Positions 51,874 through 62,487 of a DNA stretch of 64,000 nt are shown in pieces. Every line of letters starts with the position of its first letter. Position 1 is the first letter of the stretch. This DNA is from Nothopassalora personata (lineage: Eukaryota > Ascomycota > Dothideomycetes > Mycosphaerellales > Mycosphaerellaceae). The stretch is from contig CM066298.1 of assembly GCA_033816765.1 (NCBI GenBank), forward strand, positions 2,046,001 to 2,110,000, in the 5' to 3' direction. Both the position numbers and the translations under genes were made by a program. Under the pieces are notes generated by a model. That model searched no databases. It was given only the letters and a program-made list of their open reading frames with translations, and was not told the DNA's origin.

Positions 51874-52368
51874 CTATATGCCTAGTAATAAGTTAAGGGC
51901 TAGACCCTTATAAGGGATATCCGAAGGAAGTAGAGAAGCCTCTTCTATCTCCTACTCCTCGATCTCCCTTTCCTCGACGGAAATCGCCTCCTCGGCACGA
52001 CGATCTACTAGATCCATCTACTAACGTAAGCGCTCCTCGCGCGCGCGAGCAATCTTTAGATCCTCGAGAGCCTTCTCGTAAACCCGCATCGCCTCCTCCT
52101 AAGCGGACCGAGACTCCTAGATTTTCTAACGGAGACGAGCCTTCTCCTCTACTAACCGCTTAAACTCCGACTAAGTCACCCTTACGTCGTACCTTTAGCC
52201 GCGACGAAGACACTTACTACACTTCCCGGAACGAATGTGCACCTTGCATACGCGACTATACTTTTCACACGTTAAGCATTTCTTAACTATAACTTCTCCC
52301 GCAGATTCGACGAACTCGTAAAGACGGCGGCGACGGATAGTACTAGAAGGACGTTAGTGGATAGGCAT
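51874..52368 (-). pseudogene. Antisense gene of gypsy B: CxxC zinc-binding plus coiled-coil protein
   Basis: From an ATG at 52368 the minus strand has 164 codons, and every internal stop is TAG or TAA in a glutamine-like position. The product has RRRLYEFVESAGE, then a cysteine-rich block (CLTCEKYSRVCKVHIRSGKC and SKCLRRG: C-x2-C, C, C-x2-C), then a long Glu/Arg coiled coil (FKRLVEEKARLR, EERLR..MDLVDRRAEEA). It begins between pol and the 3' LTR and its 3' end touches the pol end. A zinc-binding, dimerising, possibly nucleic-acid-binding protein is plausible; that is inference. Confidence 0.65.
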
Positions 52369-52459
52369 CGCAAAAGAAAGAAGCTATACGCAAATACATA
52401 GAGGATGCCGTTCGTTATAAGTAAGCTTAAGGGACTAAGCTAGGCTAGAAGGGAGATAG

Positions 52460-52845
52460 TGTTACGGTTTAGTCTAAATAGCGGCCCCGACTAGACATAC
52501 GTAACACTAACCACTTAGATACACGTGATACTAATCACCTAGACGCATGTGACACTAATCACTCTACAAACTGATTAGTGTAATTAGTGTACTTAGTAGG
52601 ACTGATTAAGGTAATTATACTAAGCTATAGGCTCTACGCCGAGAATCTCTTTATATTTAGGAACGCTAGAAACCCTTATGGTTCTAATGCGTTCAACTTA
52701 TGTTACTATCTCACTAATTGGAATACAACTCTCATTCCTATTATTTATCTTCGCTTAGCTTACTTTAGCCTCTCTAAAGAATAATACCGCCACGTGACTT
52801 AACTTATCTCTCTTTTAAGACTAGCCCTAGAACGAGATAATAACA
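52460..52845 (+). repeat. 3' LTR of gypsy B
   Basis: 386 bp; partner of 45990-46375; followed by target duplication CTATT. Confidence 0.9.
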
Positions 52846-52850
52846 CTATT

Positions 52851-54557
52851 TTCCTTTCTCCTACTATAGCTTCTATAGTAGGTAGTTAGTTAATAAACTA
52901 CCCTAGAATCCTATATGCTACTATATGTCCGCCCTTATAGAGAACTTTTTAGACTTAGTGTAATTGTCGTTATGTTTATATGCTTTATATCTAAACCTCC
53001 TTACATTCCTTGAGTCTATCTCTTTAACATTAATGCCTAGGTCCTTCTTAAAGTTAATCTATAGTACATTTTTTATTGTTAAGTTAAAGAGGCGGTTCGT
53101 AATATAGTATGCAAAATCTATAGCCTAGGGCTAGAGGTTCTATAGTAAGCTAGAGTCTATAAGCATAGCTCTAGCCTTGTTAATAATAACTTTGTTCGAA
53201 GCTCTAGCAATTCTATTCTACTTAGGTGTGTATAGTAATGCAAAATCCTATCTAATTCCTTTATGTTAGGTATGTGTTCTAAGTTTAATGTTATTGAATT
53301 CCCTACTACTATCTAAGAACTAGATCTTAGGTTTCTTCTTATAGTAGTTCTATATTATAGTAAGCTAAGTCTTAATTGCTATTAGAGCAGCACTTTTCTT
53401 TAGAAGTAGTAAGCACTATCTTATCCTAGTTTTAGCATACGTAAGCATAAGGCAATATGCGTAACCATTATAAGAGAGTAGAGTAATTAGACTAACTAGG
53501 TTAGTATAGATTTTATCTAATGCCTCTAGTACAGGTCTCCTAGGGATTCTTAAAACAACTCTTTATAACCTTATAAGCTTATAAGTCTTACAATGCCCTA
53601 ACTCTATAGTATTAACATCTTCTAGGCCCTTAACTGCTTCTTTTATAGCATTAAGTAATGTGCTCCTAATATGCCTAAGTCTTTAATGCTATCTAACTAT
53701 GTTAGTTCTTAGCTTAGTAAATGTAAGAGTAGCAAGTCCTTTTAGTACTAATCTGTCTTTATCCTTCCTAGAACCCCTCTTTACCCTAAGGTTCCTAAAG
53801 ACAATAATATTTTTTATTATCTTAACTAAGCCTACCGGCTTATCCTTCTAGAACAGCATTTTAGATAGTCTATCTAGGTAAACTCTATGTTTCTTATATA
53901 TGAGTTCTATAGAGACTAGTGTTATATCTAACTCTAGTAAGTAAAGCACATTACGAAGGAGGAGGGTAGTCTCTTAACTAAGATAGTTCTTTATAACCTA
54001 CTCTAATTCTCCTTTAGTCGTAAGAGATCCTTGCCTAACGGCCTATAAGAAGTATGTAGGCCTTAGTCTTAGCCTAACATTCTAAAGGTCTATAAAATTA
54101 TTGTAGATATAGAAGGATGTACCTATTTTATAGACTTTGTCTATTGACATTAGGTTTAATGCGGTAGCTGCTATCCTTCCTATACATACTAGTTATATAA
54201 CTACAATAGCTACTCTAGACCTCCTATGTAGTTATCTCTAGTCCCTATTACTATTAGAGCTATGCTCCTAATTAGATAATAAGTCTAACTAGTTATTAAT
54301 TGCTGTAGCAATCCTCTTCCTAGGGGATTTGCTACCCTTTACCTTCTTTACCCTATCCTTTATAGTATCTTTACCCTTCTTAGACCTGTTCCTAGGGTTC
54401 TTCTCTAGATGCTACTTATAGCAGTTCGCGTTAGTGTGCTTATGTAAGCACTGTATATACTGCTTATTATCATTCTTACTTAAGAATACTCTAATAAAGC
54501 TATTACTAGGCTTATAGGTAGTAGGTACTTACTCCTTCCTAAGAGTTATAAACATTC
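52851..54557 (-). pseudogene. Copia pol: protease and integrase region (RIP-decayed)
   Basis: Minus-strand copia motifs after allowing for RIP stops: a basic region near the gag zinc-knuckle end (54400-54300), a protease-like segment followed by NVLYLLELDITLVSIELI, the GAG-pre-integrase block (LRHIRSTLLNAI, then IELGHCKTYKLIRL), and the integrase core (LDKIYTNLVSLITLLSYNG, FLDSSREFNNI, TPKQNRIARASNKVIINKA). It continues to the RT part left of gypsy B and to gag right of gypsy C. Confidence 0.75.
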
Positions 54558-54754
54558 TATTAAGGGGATGTCGTAATGTATAGCACGCCCACGACCTACT
54601 AGTCGTAGATAAACTAATTCTTACCTTTTATTTAAGACGCATCGCGCGTCGTAAGGTGTACTTATGCGTGTTACGTGCGGCTTAGTAGCCGGTCGCGACC
54701 GTATGTTACATGTAAGGCTATATGTAGGGGTTAGCTACTAGGCTACCCCTTACA
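54558..54754 (-). repeat. 3' LTR of gypsy C
   Basis: 197 bp; partner of 61053-61249. The inner neighbour on the minus strand is a purine-rich GGGAGGGGAGG tract, which marks this as the 3' LTR. Confidence 0.9.
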
Positions 54755-55055
54755 ATTGCCTCCCCTCCCGTGCGAGCTGTCCTTAGCTCGCTAGTTGCTA
54801 CGTAGAGGCTCCTACGAACTTCTAGAACTATAGTTACTATACGGCCTACATACGGGTTACGTACGTGTCGTTATATAGGTGTAGGTAAGTAAGGCTTAGT
54901 TACTATGCCGACGTAGCTAGTTAGGGGCATAAAACTCTAGCCTAACCTAGCCCTATTCTCCTAGCACGTTCCCTAGCGCACTACCTCCGTTACACTACTA
55001 CTACGCACCCGTACCGTACCCTTACAGTAAGCGCCTCGCTAGCATTATTATTATT

Positions 55056-56074
55056 ATGTCTAACGGGCCCTCCTCGCCTCCGTCCTCTAGCCGCTCCGCC
55101 TCCTCCCGTAGTATTAGTAGCGATAGTACTACTAGCGCCTTAGAAGACGAGCGCCGCTAGGCGGCTCTAGTGCGCGACGCCCCTAGAACGCCTAGTGGTC
55201 GTAAGCGACTAGTATTACCCTCGTAGCTACTAACGCCCTCGCTAGCTACTAAGCTCTCGTAGAGAATTAACATGTACATACGGTGCCTCCCGTACTTCGT
55301 TAGGGGTAAGTCTCTACGCGCGTCGCCTACGATTCGCATACTAACCACTTACTAGACGAGGCCGATAACTGTAATAGTGTTACTACCGGCGAGCTCCTAA
55401 AGAAGTATAGCCGCTATAGGCGTAGTAAACACAGCTACGTACCTAACACTAGCTACGCTATCGCCTCGCTAGTAAGCCGCCTACGCGCCGCGCGGTCCTA
55501 GCGCGACTTCCTTACGGCTATAATAGGCTAGGCGCCTATAGACCTCTAGTAGTAGGAGCTAGTGGAGCAGATCCGCCTATGTGCCTAGCTAGGTAACGAC
55601 ATTAAGGAGGTAAGTCGCTACTTCGCTCGTGCGAGTCGACTACTACTCGCGGGGGAGGGCTCTAGTACGTCCCCTATGCTTCGGCTAACCCTTTCTATAG
55701 GCTATTAGGTAGTTTAATGCCTACAAGTATAAGCGTGCCGGGGAGACCCGTATACGTGCCTCCGCCGCCGCCGCTACTACTGCCGCCGCCCCCGCCGCCG
55801 AAGCCCTCGCGCTCTAGTAGGAGTAGAACCGCGCCCTTAATAGGCTATTCGAACTCGGCCGCGCCGTAAGTCGTATGTTCCTCGTCTACGTGTACCCTAC
55901 TAACCGTAGTCCCAGTTCCTATAGGCGTAGAACATCGACACTACCGCCGCCGACTAGGCATTCTTACCTAAGTTACTACGTAACGATAACTAAGGCGCTC
56001 GCCTTACACGCTACTCGCGGGCTCCTCGCCTACTACTACTCTACGTAGCCCCTAGTAGGCGCGCTACTCTTTAG
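55056..56074 (+). pseudogene. Antisense gene of gypsy C with three spliceosomal introns
   Basis: Plus strand, opposite to gag-pol. ATG at 55056; exons 55056-55305, 55356-55609, 55701-55865 and 55910 to TAA 55991 or TAG 56072. Introns: 55306-55355 (GTAAGT, TACTAAC, CTTACTAG, phase 1), 55610-55700 (GTAAGT, GGCTAAC, TCTATAG, phase 0), 55866-55909 (GTAAGT, TACTAAC, CCGTAG, phase 0). Splicing keeps one frame in which all stops are TAG/TAA at glutamine-like sites. The product starts MSNGPSSPPSSSRSASSRSI, continues with basic and helical segments (KLSQRINMYIRCL; YAIASLVSRLRAARS; ELVEQIRLCAQLGNDIKEA-like), an alanine run and NRALNRLFELGRA. No family recognised. A TATATAG at 54872 may be its promoter. 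Confidence 0.72.
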
Positions 56075-56099
56075 CTTTTGTTTTATTTATAGTTAAGAA

Positions 56100-59000
56100 A
56101 AGTTTTATTTATGCTCTAGTACTAGTCTCATTTGCTTCTCCTTAACGCCTTATAGTCGGCTACTATGCGATCCGCATTCGCGAGGCCCTCCGCCGGTTCC
56201 TAGCTATTATACTCCTCTAGCTAGTCCTTCTACTAGACTAGATACTACAGCTTACCCTTACGCTTACGCCTATCTAGTACTGCCTCTACCTTATACTCTC
56301 CGTCCTTATTAGCTAGAGGGGGTACGGGTCTATCCTTATCGCTACCGATATACGGCTCGAGGAGAGAGACATAGAAGACGTTATAGAGCCTTAAGTCGGC
56401 TAGTAGCGCTAGGCGGTACGCCTACGAACCGATAGCGTCCGTAATACGGTATAGGCCGATAAACTTCGGACCTATCTTCTTCTTTAGTACTGCTAACTTA
56501 AGGTTCTTCGTTAATAATAGGACTAAGTTACCTACGCGGTAGGTCTTAGCTTAGTAGGTCTTATTATAGTAGCGAGCCTAGCTTTCTACTATAGCCTTCT
56601 ATCGCTCCTCGAGTGTAGCGCGTAGTTTTCGCATACGACTCGTAGCTATTACCGCTACTAGTACTTCCCCCCCCTAGGTCTCGTCTCGAGATCTAGTTAG
56701 TATAGGGGTAATCTTAGGTCGCTAACCGTGCGCTATTTCGAACGAACTCATCCGTAGTGTTAGGTAGATGCTGTTATTAGCTACGAATTTAGTAACTGCA
56801 AGCCACTTAGCCTACTTAGTTTAATTGTTACTATAGTAATAACGAAGGTATTGTTCGAGGGTTTAGTTTACCCTCTTAGTTTAGCCGTTAGTCTAAGGGT
56901 AAAAGGCCGTAGATAGCTTACGCTTTATACGCGCCTCGAAGTAGAAGTTACTCTAAAACTAACTAGTAAAGACCGGACCTCGGTCGCTTACTATGCCTAA
57001 CGGGACACTATAGTATCGTACGACTTCGTCTCGTAGGAGCCTCGTAAGCTCTACGGCTGTATAAGTCTTCGTCGTCGGGATGTATAAGCTTATTTTTAAG
57101 TAGCGATCGACTATTACTAGGATCGCATCATATACGTAACCGGCTCGCGTGCTTAGAGGTAGGTCGTAATAAAATCTATAGTAATTTCCTACTACGGTCG
57201 CTCCGGTCTAGGAAGCGGTTATAGCTCGCCGTAGGGTCGATAGCGCCTCGCCTTCGAACCCTAGTAGGTTCTATAGGCTTAGACGTATTGTTTTACGTCC
57301 GTACTAAGTAAGTCCTACTAATAATTACGTCGTAACAGCTCTTTAGTCTTAGTCCTTCTAAAGTAACCCGCGAGGACGTCGTCGTAGTACATACGAATTA
57401 GATGCGACCTAATTGCGTAATCCCTAGGTACTACGATCGCGTCTCCGTAGTACATAAGGTCATCCTTTATATACTATCCCTTAGCGTCCCTCGCGCTTAG
57501 CGCCTACGCTAAGCATGCGACATACTAGTCGTCTTACTGCTACGCGATCTTTATTAAGAGTAGGATTAACTTACCCGTCGAGCTATAAGCTTAACTCTAT
57601 ATTACTATAGCGCATACTACTACTAGTAAAGACGGCTTGTCTTAATAGGGAAGGTTACCTCTCCGCACTACTATCGCCGCGCCTATGTCGCCCTATATCG
57701 CCTCGTAGGTAGTAAGCACGCGCTTTACCGTCGGCTTGCTTATCCCTTCTAGAGACTCCTTCTAGAAAGATAGCTTACTTTATAAGGTAGGTAGTAAGTT
57801 CGAAGTTTGTTACGTTATAGCTACGTAGTTACTACGTCTCGAAGGCGCGTCGGCTAGGTTAGTCTTACCCGGCCGATGCTCTACTATGAAATTAAAAGAC
57901 TATAGGAACGTAGCCTATCGAGCTTACCGCCTATTTAGCTGCTTTACTATTATAAAGCCCTATAGGTTAGCGTAGTCGACTAGTACTCGTACCGTATACG
58001 TAGCGCCCTCTAAGTATAGCCTCTAATGCTTAAAAGCCTTAACTACTGTAAGTAGCTCTTAATCGTACGTCTCGTAGTTACACTTAGCTAGTATTATCTT
58101 ACGTAAATAGAACGCGATAGGATGCTACTTAGTACTAAACAATTAGGATATAATACCTACGATCGCGAAACCTAAGGCATCCGTCTCGACTCGCGTACGT
58201 AGCGTAGGATCGAAGTGCCTAAGTATTAGTGCACCTAAGAATCCGGCCTTAAGCTATCGAAACGCCTACTCTTCGCTTACGGTCTACGTAAGAGGGCCGT
58301 GCTTCTTACCGTCCTTAGATCCCTTTAGTAGCTCCGTTAGGGGCTTATAGACCCTTAAGTATCCTTCTATAAAACGCCGGTAGAAGTTGTAAAACCTAAG
58401 GAAGGACTAGACCTTATAAAAGGTCGTAGGTGTAGGCTATTCCTCGATAGCGGCTACCCTACTCCTGTCTATCGATACGCCTACGGCGCTTACGATAAAC
58501 CTAAGGAACTCTATACTCTCCTAGAAGAAGTGACACTTCTTAGGGTTTACGAATAGGGCAAACTTTCGTAGCCTCTCTAGCACCGCGCGTACGGCTCGTA
58601 CGTATGCCTCACGCGTCTCGCTATAGATAAGGATATTATCTAGGTAGACTACGTAAATGTCATTAACTAAGCCGGTTAGCGCCTTGTTAATATACCCTTA
58701 AAAGGTTACCGGTGCGTTAGTTAACCCGAACGGCATTACTAGGTACTCGTAGTGTCCGTATCGCGTGCGAAACGTAGTCTTCCACTTATCGCCTCGCTTA
58801 ATAGGGATACGATAGTAGGCGTCCTTTAAATCGATTATAGTAAAGAACATAGAACCTAACAGCCTATCTAGCGTCTCGCTAATTAGGGGCAGGGGGTATC
58901 GGTTCTTTACTATACTCTTATTTAGGCCTCTATAATTAACATAGAGCCTAAGAGTGCTATTCTTCTTTAGCACGAACAGGATAGGCGTATCCGCCTCGCT

Positions 59001-61030
59001 TACGGACCGCCTAATCTACCCCTTCTCTATTGCTTACGTAAGGTACTCCTTTAAGGCCTCTAACTTAGTTAAGGACTAGTAGTATAGCGGCTTAAAAGGG
59101 GGTTTCTTTCCTTTAACGAGATTAATCGTATACTTAACCCCGTCGGGCATCTTGCGCTTCGCCTACTTATTAGGTACGTATATATCTCGGAAGTCTATAA
59201 ATTCTTTAGGCTACGAGGGGCCCTCTCCTTTAGGTACTACTATAGTAATAGCCCGAACACTTATCGCATAAACCTACTTTAAGCTCTCGAGATCCTTAAG
59301 GAACTCGCGTGCGTTACGCTACTAAACCGTAGGCGTCTCTATACCGTAGTACTACTAGTTATTCTTATCGGCCTTTACTATCCGATTACGATACCGCTAG
59401 GGTCTACCTAAAATCACTAATGGCCTACCTATAGGCACCGCGTAGTAGATAGCGTTACTTACGCGCTCTACTCCCGCGTTATTACCGAGTCGCAGCCGAA
59501 CCGTAAAGGCGCCGTAGCAATACCCTAGGTTATACGTATACGACTCTAACTTCGGTAGCCTTACCCTATTAATAGGTTACATTTAATGTCGGAGTACATA
59601 CTTATACAATACTAGGCTAAGATCCGTATAGTTATCTAGGAGAAACGTAGCCTCGCGAAAGCCCTTACGAGTCTCGACTACGCCTCGTAAGTAACGCGCT
59701 AGACACGTATCTACTCGCCTTAAGGGGTCGACTTTAGGAAAACTCGGACTTAGGAGCGACCTACTTATAGTCCTCTACCTTTTCCCTAGTCGCTACGATA
59801 GACATACATCTACTCGCCTTAAGGGGTCGACTTTAGGAAAACTCGGACTTAGGAGCGACCTACTTCTAGTCCTCTACCTTTTCCCTAGTCGCTACCCTTC
59901 TTAGTTAGAGCCTTTGTAGCGTCTACCCTACGAACCGCTTACGCGCTACGGTCCTTCTATAGGTGCCTATTCGGGCAATCCGTCTTAATATAACCCTTCT
60001 TATAGTATCTATAGCACTCCGCTTTAGTTCTATCGAAGGTTATAGACGATCCGCCGGCCTCCCGCTAGTAACTCGTACCCGGGTCGCGCGACGCCTAACT
60101 ATGCTTCTACTACTTCGAGCTACGATCGCTTTGCCCTTAGTCGCCCTTAGTCTCTCGCCTACGGCGACTATGCTACCCGCGGTCGTACCCTCCGCTACTA
60201 CGCTCCGTGCTTTTAATGCGCGAAGCTAGGATTACTAGTTCCTCTCTAGTTATTAGGATGTTATAAAACTTAACGATTGCGGACCGTAGGCTAGGCGTAA
60301 GCTTAGCGAGCATATGTCGCACGCGTTGCGCCTCCGTATAGTCCCCTAACTAATCCTCTATAACATCTAGCTTAGTCGTAAACTAACGTACTATCTAGTT
60401 GTCCTTCTATTTTACCGCCTTATACTCTAATATTACATTAAGTACGCGGTTTATAGGATTACCGCATACGTCTCGATAGAACTCCTTAAAGTCCTAGTAT
60501 ATATACCCTTTAAGGTTAAGGACGCTATAGTTAGCGTACTATCGCTTACTTGCCTCTCCGCTTAGGTACATAACCCTATATAGGACCTTTAACTCGTTCG
60601 TCGCATACGTGCCGCCTAAGAGGGTAAAGATAAGAGAGAGCTCCCTTAGGAATACCCGTACTTTCTTAATCGAGTCCCCTCTAAAAGGCGTAGGTTCTTT
60701 AAGACGTAAACGTGTCGCATGCGATGCGACCGCGCCTCGAGCTACGATATTATCGTTAGTTACTATAGATAGAGGAGGGGGAGGGGGAGTAGGGGATAGT
60801 TCTCCGCCGGATTCGCCCTAAGGGTCCGCCGGCGGTACGCTTACGTCCCGCAAGATCTCTAACTGTTTAATCTCCCTCTATATCTCCTTCTCCTTAACCT
60901 CTGCCCGAAGGGCATCCCTCCTTACGACTAAGGCTATACGCCTCGCTTATTGCTAGGCCCTAGGGCTTAGGGGAGCCGTAGGCGTAGCGCTGCTATCGTC
61001 GCGTTTGGACTCTATAGCGTATATAGATTA
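56100..61030 (-). pseudogene. Gypsy C gag-pol (RIP-decayed)
   Basis: Minus strand, right to left: gag near 61000-59700 with a damaged zinc knuckle (ECYRYYKKGYIKTDCPN at about 59970-60025, C and H changed to Y by RIP) and a 99-bp tandem duplication; RT at 58698-58973 still open ([32 protein letters not shown]); RNase H and integrase further left with many TAG stops; a chromodomain near 56200-56330 (EYKVEAVLDRRKRKGKL, LEEYNS.EPAEGLANA). Stops are those expected from CAG, CAA and TGG codons. Frames between gag and pol cannot be settled. Confidence 0.8.
59702..59899 (-). repeat. Two tandem 99-bp units in gypsy C gag
   Basis: The unit beginning gacacgtatctactcgcctt (59702) recurs at 59801 nearly unchanged. 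At 99 bp it is an in-frame duplication of 33 residues, between the capsid and protease regions. Confidence 0.9.
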
Positions 61031-61052
61031 TAACGAAGAGAAGAATTAGAAC

Positions 61053-61249
61053 TGTTAAGGGGATGTCGTAATGTATAGCACGCCTACGACCTACTAGTCG
61101 TAGATGAACTAATTCTTACCTTTTGTTTAAGACGCATCGCGCGTCGTAAGGTGTACTTATACGTGTCACGTGCGGCTTAGTAGCCGGTCGCGACCGTATG
61201 TTACATGTAAGGCTACATGTAGGGGTTAGCTACTAAGCTACCCCTTACA
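61053..61249 (-). repeat. 5' LTR of gypsy C
   Basis: 197 bp, TGTTAAGGGG...CCCCTTACA; partner of 54558-54754; followed by target duplication CATTC. Confidence 0.9.
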
Positions 61250-61254
61250 CATTC

Positions 61255-62175
61255 TCTCTAGGATAGTTAATTCTAGGGGATTATTATGTCTCTATGTCCT
61301 AAGCTATTCGACATAGTTTAGACCTTTAATAAAGTACAATCTATAGATGCTATCTAGGAGGACAAAAGAGGATTTAAGCCTTAACTTGTTATTAACTAGG
61401 GAAGATCTAATAAATTGCTCTATAGCAGTCTTATTGTTATTTACCTATGCTTAAAAGTCTTTATAGTACTTTAATGTATTAGGTCTTGTAGCATCTAGTT
61501 TAATATGCCTAACTGCCTTTAGAGTATTATATAGATTAATTGTAATAACTAGCTTATATATTGCCTTAATCAAATTATACAATTCCTTAGCTAACTTATC
61601 TACATCTCTAAAGTTTAGCCTTAGGGTAGAATCTAATCTAGCTATAATAATGCTATATACTTATATGTCCTCTTTCTTCTATCGCTTGTAGGCAGCTTTA
61701 TATCCTACACTACTAGTAATGTCCTAAGGGGCTTTATTCTAGGTAGTCTTATCTTAGACATTCTTAGTTGCATCTTAGGGTTAATTATAAGCTACCCTGT
61801 TTAGAGCGTACTTTAGGTTAACCTAGTCTAGATTATAGATTACGTATCTAACTAGATCCTTCTCTAGCAGTGCGCTAATTAGCATAGATTTCTATGCCTA
61901 GAACTACACGCCTTTCCTAAGTACCTAGTTATCCTTAGCGGATCTTACTAGGTTGCTAGAGGTGTTGTTTCTAAACTCTATACCTAGTCTAGCTCTTTTA
62001 GATGCTGTACTATAGTACTAGTGCTTAGTGCCGATCTCCTATAGTAGTTCTTAAATCGATTAGGTAGTTGTCCGTAAAACAAATGTAGGGTTAAGTCTAC
62101 TAGTAAGGTAAGCTAATCCTTAATAGAGCTTCGATAACGATTTAGGTTTTAAATTAGATAGGTAGAGGAGCACCC
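61255..62175 (-). pseudogene. Copia gag (RIP-decayed)
   Basis: Minus strand with RIP-type stops: helical gag segments such as LEKDLVRYVIYNLDQVNLKY, YSIIIARLDSTLRLNFRDVD, LAKELYNLIKAIYKLVITI and FIRSSLVNNKLRLKSSFVLL match the helical copia Gag (UBN2-like) type. It is the 5' part of the copia coding region, next to the 5' LTR. Confidence 0.7.
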
Positions 62176-62187
62176 GGGCTTATAACC
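62176..62187 (-). promoter_or_regulatory. Copia primer-binding site, initiator-tRNA-Met half type
   Basis: Directly inside the 5' LTR the minus strand reads GGTTATAAGCCC. This equals the complement of the anticodon-loop region of fungal initiator tRNA-Met (GGTTATGAGCCC) with one G-to-A change in a TpG context, as RIP produces. Copia elements are known to prime from a cleaved initiator tRNA. Confidence 0.55.
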
Positions 62188-62363
62188 TGTTATAAATAGG
62201 TATTTAACGAGTATAAGCTTCTAGATTGAAACAATAGGGTGGATTAGTAACCCTTATGAATTGCTACAAGGTGTAAGACTATCTAGCTATAGAAAACAGT
62301 GTAATATAGTGTGTATGTGCTAAGTCCTAACTAACATAGACCTTAGTTACCTAATTCACAACA
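62188..62363 (-). repeat. 5' LTR of the copia element
   Basis: 176 bp; partner of 34132-34307; followed by the target duplication CTCTT. Confidence 0.9.
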
Positions 62364-62487
62364 CTCTTGAGGGCGTGCAAATTGAGTTTATTACATAGCA
62401 ATAGTTAAGTCGGGCGCCCTTAGTACAGTGTAGCTACGAGTCTACTAAAGGTAGGTGTTATACTTTATGCCTACTCCATAGGTAAAG
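62364..62487 (-). pseudogene. Sulfatase pseudogene, piece 2 (between copia and DNA transposon)
   Basis: On the minus strand this piece carries YGVGIKYNT, then (in a shifted frame) TPTFSRLVAT, then GARLNYCYVINSICTPS, which is the sulfatase lead-in and the active-site signature C-x-P-S-R whose cysteine is turned into formylglycine. The frames do not join, so indels have occurred. The last codons are completed by 34029-34131 beyond the copia element, and the first by 63717-63783 beyond the DNA transposon. Confidence 0.8.

Larger units (their letters stand above)
45990..52845 (+). mobile_element. Gypsy element B: RIP-decayed Ty3/gypsy chromovirus
   Basis: 6,856 bp with 386-bp LTRs (45990-46375 and 52460-52845; TGTTACGG...ATAACA) and a perfect 5-bp target duplication CTATT (45985-45989 and 52846-52850). 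The LTRs differ by C/T and G/A changes, as RIP causes. Gag-pol runs on the plus strand; an antisense gene lies before the 3' LTR. It interrupts the copia pol between integrase and RT. Confidence 0.92.
54558..61249 (-). mobile_element. Gypsy element C: RIP-decayed Ty3/gypsy chromovirus
   Basis: 6,692 bp with 197-bp LTRs (54558-54754, 61053-61249). The right copy starts TGTTAAGGGG and both end CCCCTTACA; the left copy has TATT at its start, a G-to-A change. The target duplication is CATTC (54553-54557 and 61250-61254). Genes gag and pol lie on the minus strand; a spliced antisense gene lies next to the 3' LTR (left). The PBS side (minus strand, next to 61053) begins GTTCTAATTCTTC, of which nine bases are complementary to AAGAATTAG in the LTR, hinting at self-priming as in element A. 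Confidence 0.92.
34132..62363 (-). mobile_element. Ty1/copia LTR retrotransposon, RIP-decayed, hosting three nested gypsy elements
   Basis: Terminal repeats of 176 bp (34132-34307 and 62188-62363) start TGTT and end AACA. The target duplication is CTCTC (34127-34131) / CTCTT (62364-62368), one C/T difference. On the minus strand, the segment next to the left LTR is a purine tract (CTAAAGGGGGAG), which makes the left LTR the 3' LTR. Gag lies at the right, pol in the middle and left. After removing the three nested elements about 7.2 kb remain, a normal copia size. Nearly all stops in its genes are TAG/TAA at former glutamine (CAG/CAA) or tryptophan codons, the RIP signature. Confidence 0.9.

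Noticed and set aside
52587..52784. 65-codon ORF in the right LTR of gypsy B
   Set aside because: Lies wholly in the LTR; the left LTR copy does not keep it as a conserved frame with known features.
58698..58973. Open RT fragment considered as a live gene
   Set aside because: It is a short stretch of gypsy C pol that by chance lacks RIP stops; stops occur on both sides.
60609..60821. 70-codon plus ORF in gypsy C
   Set aside because: Antisense shadow of the gag region; no splice sites, promoter or glutamine-type stop pattern as in the true antisense gene at 55056.
34132..62363. A 28-kb foreign block: considered as a Starship giant transposon or a gene cluster
   Set aside because: LTR pairs, target duplications and gag-pol motifs explain the whole block; no tyrosine recombinase (DUF3435-type) captain gene or cargo cluster is visible.
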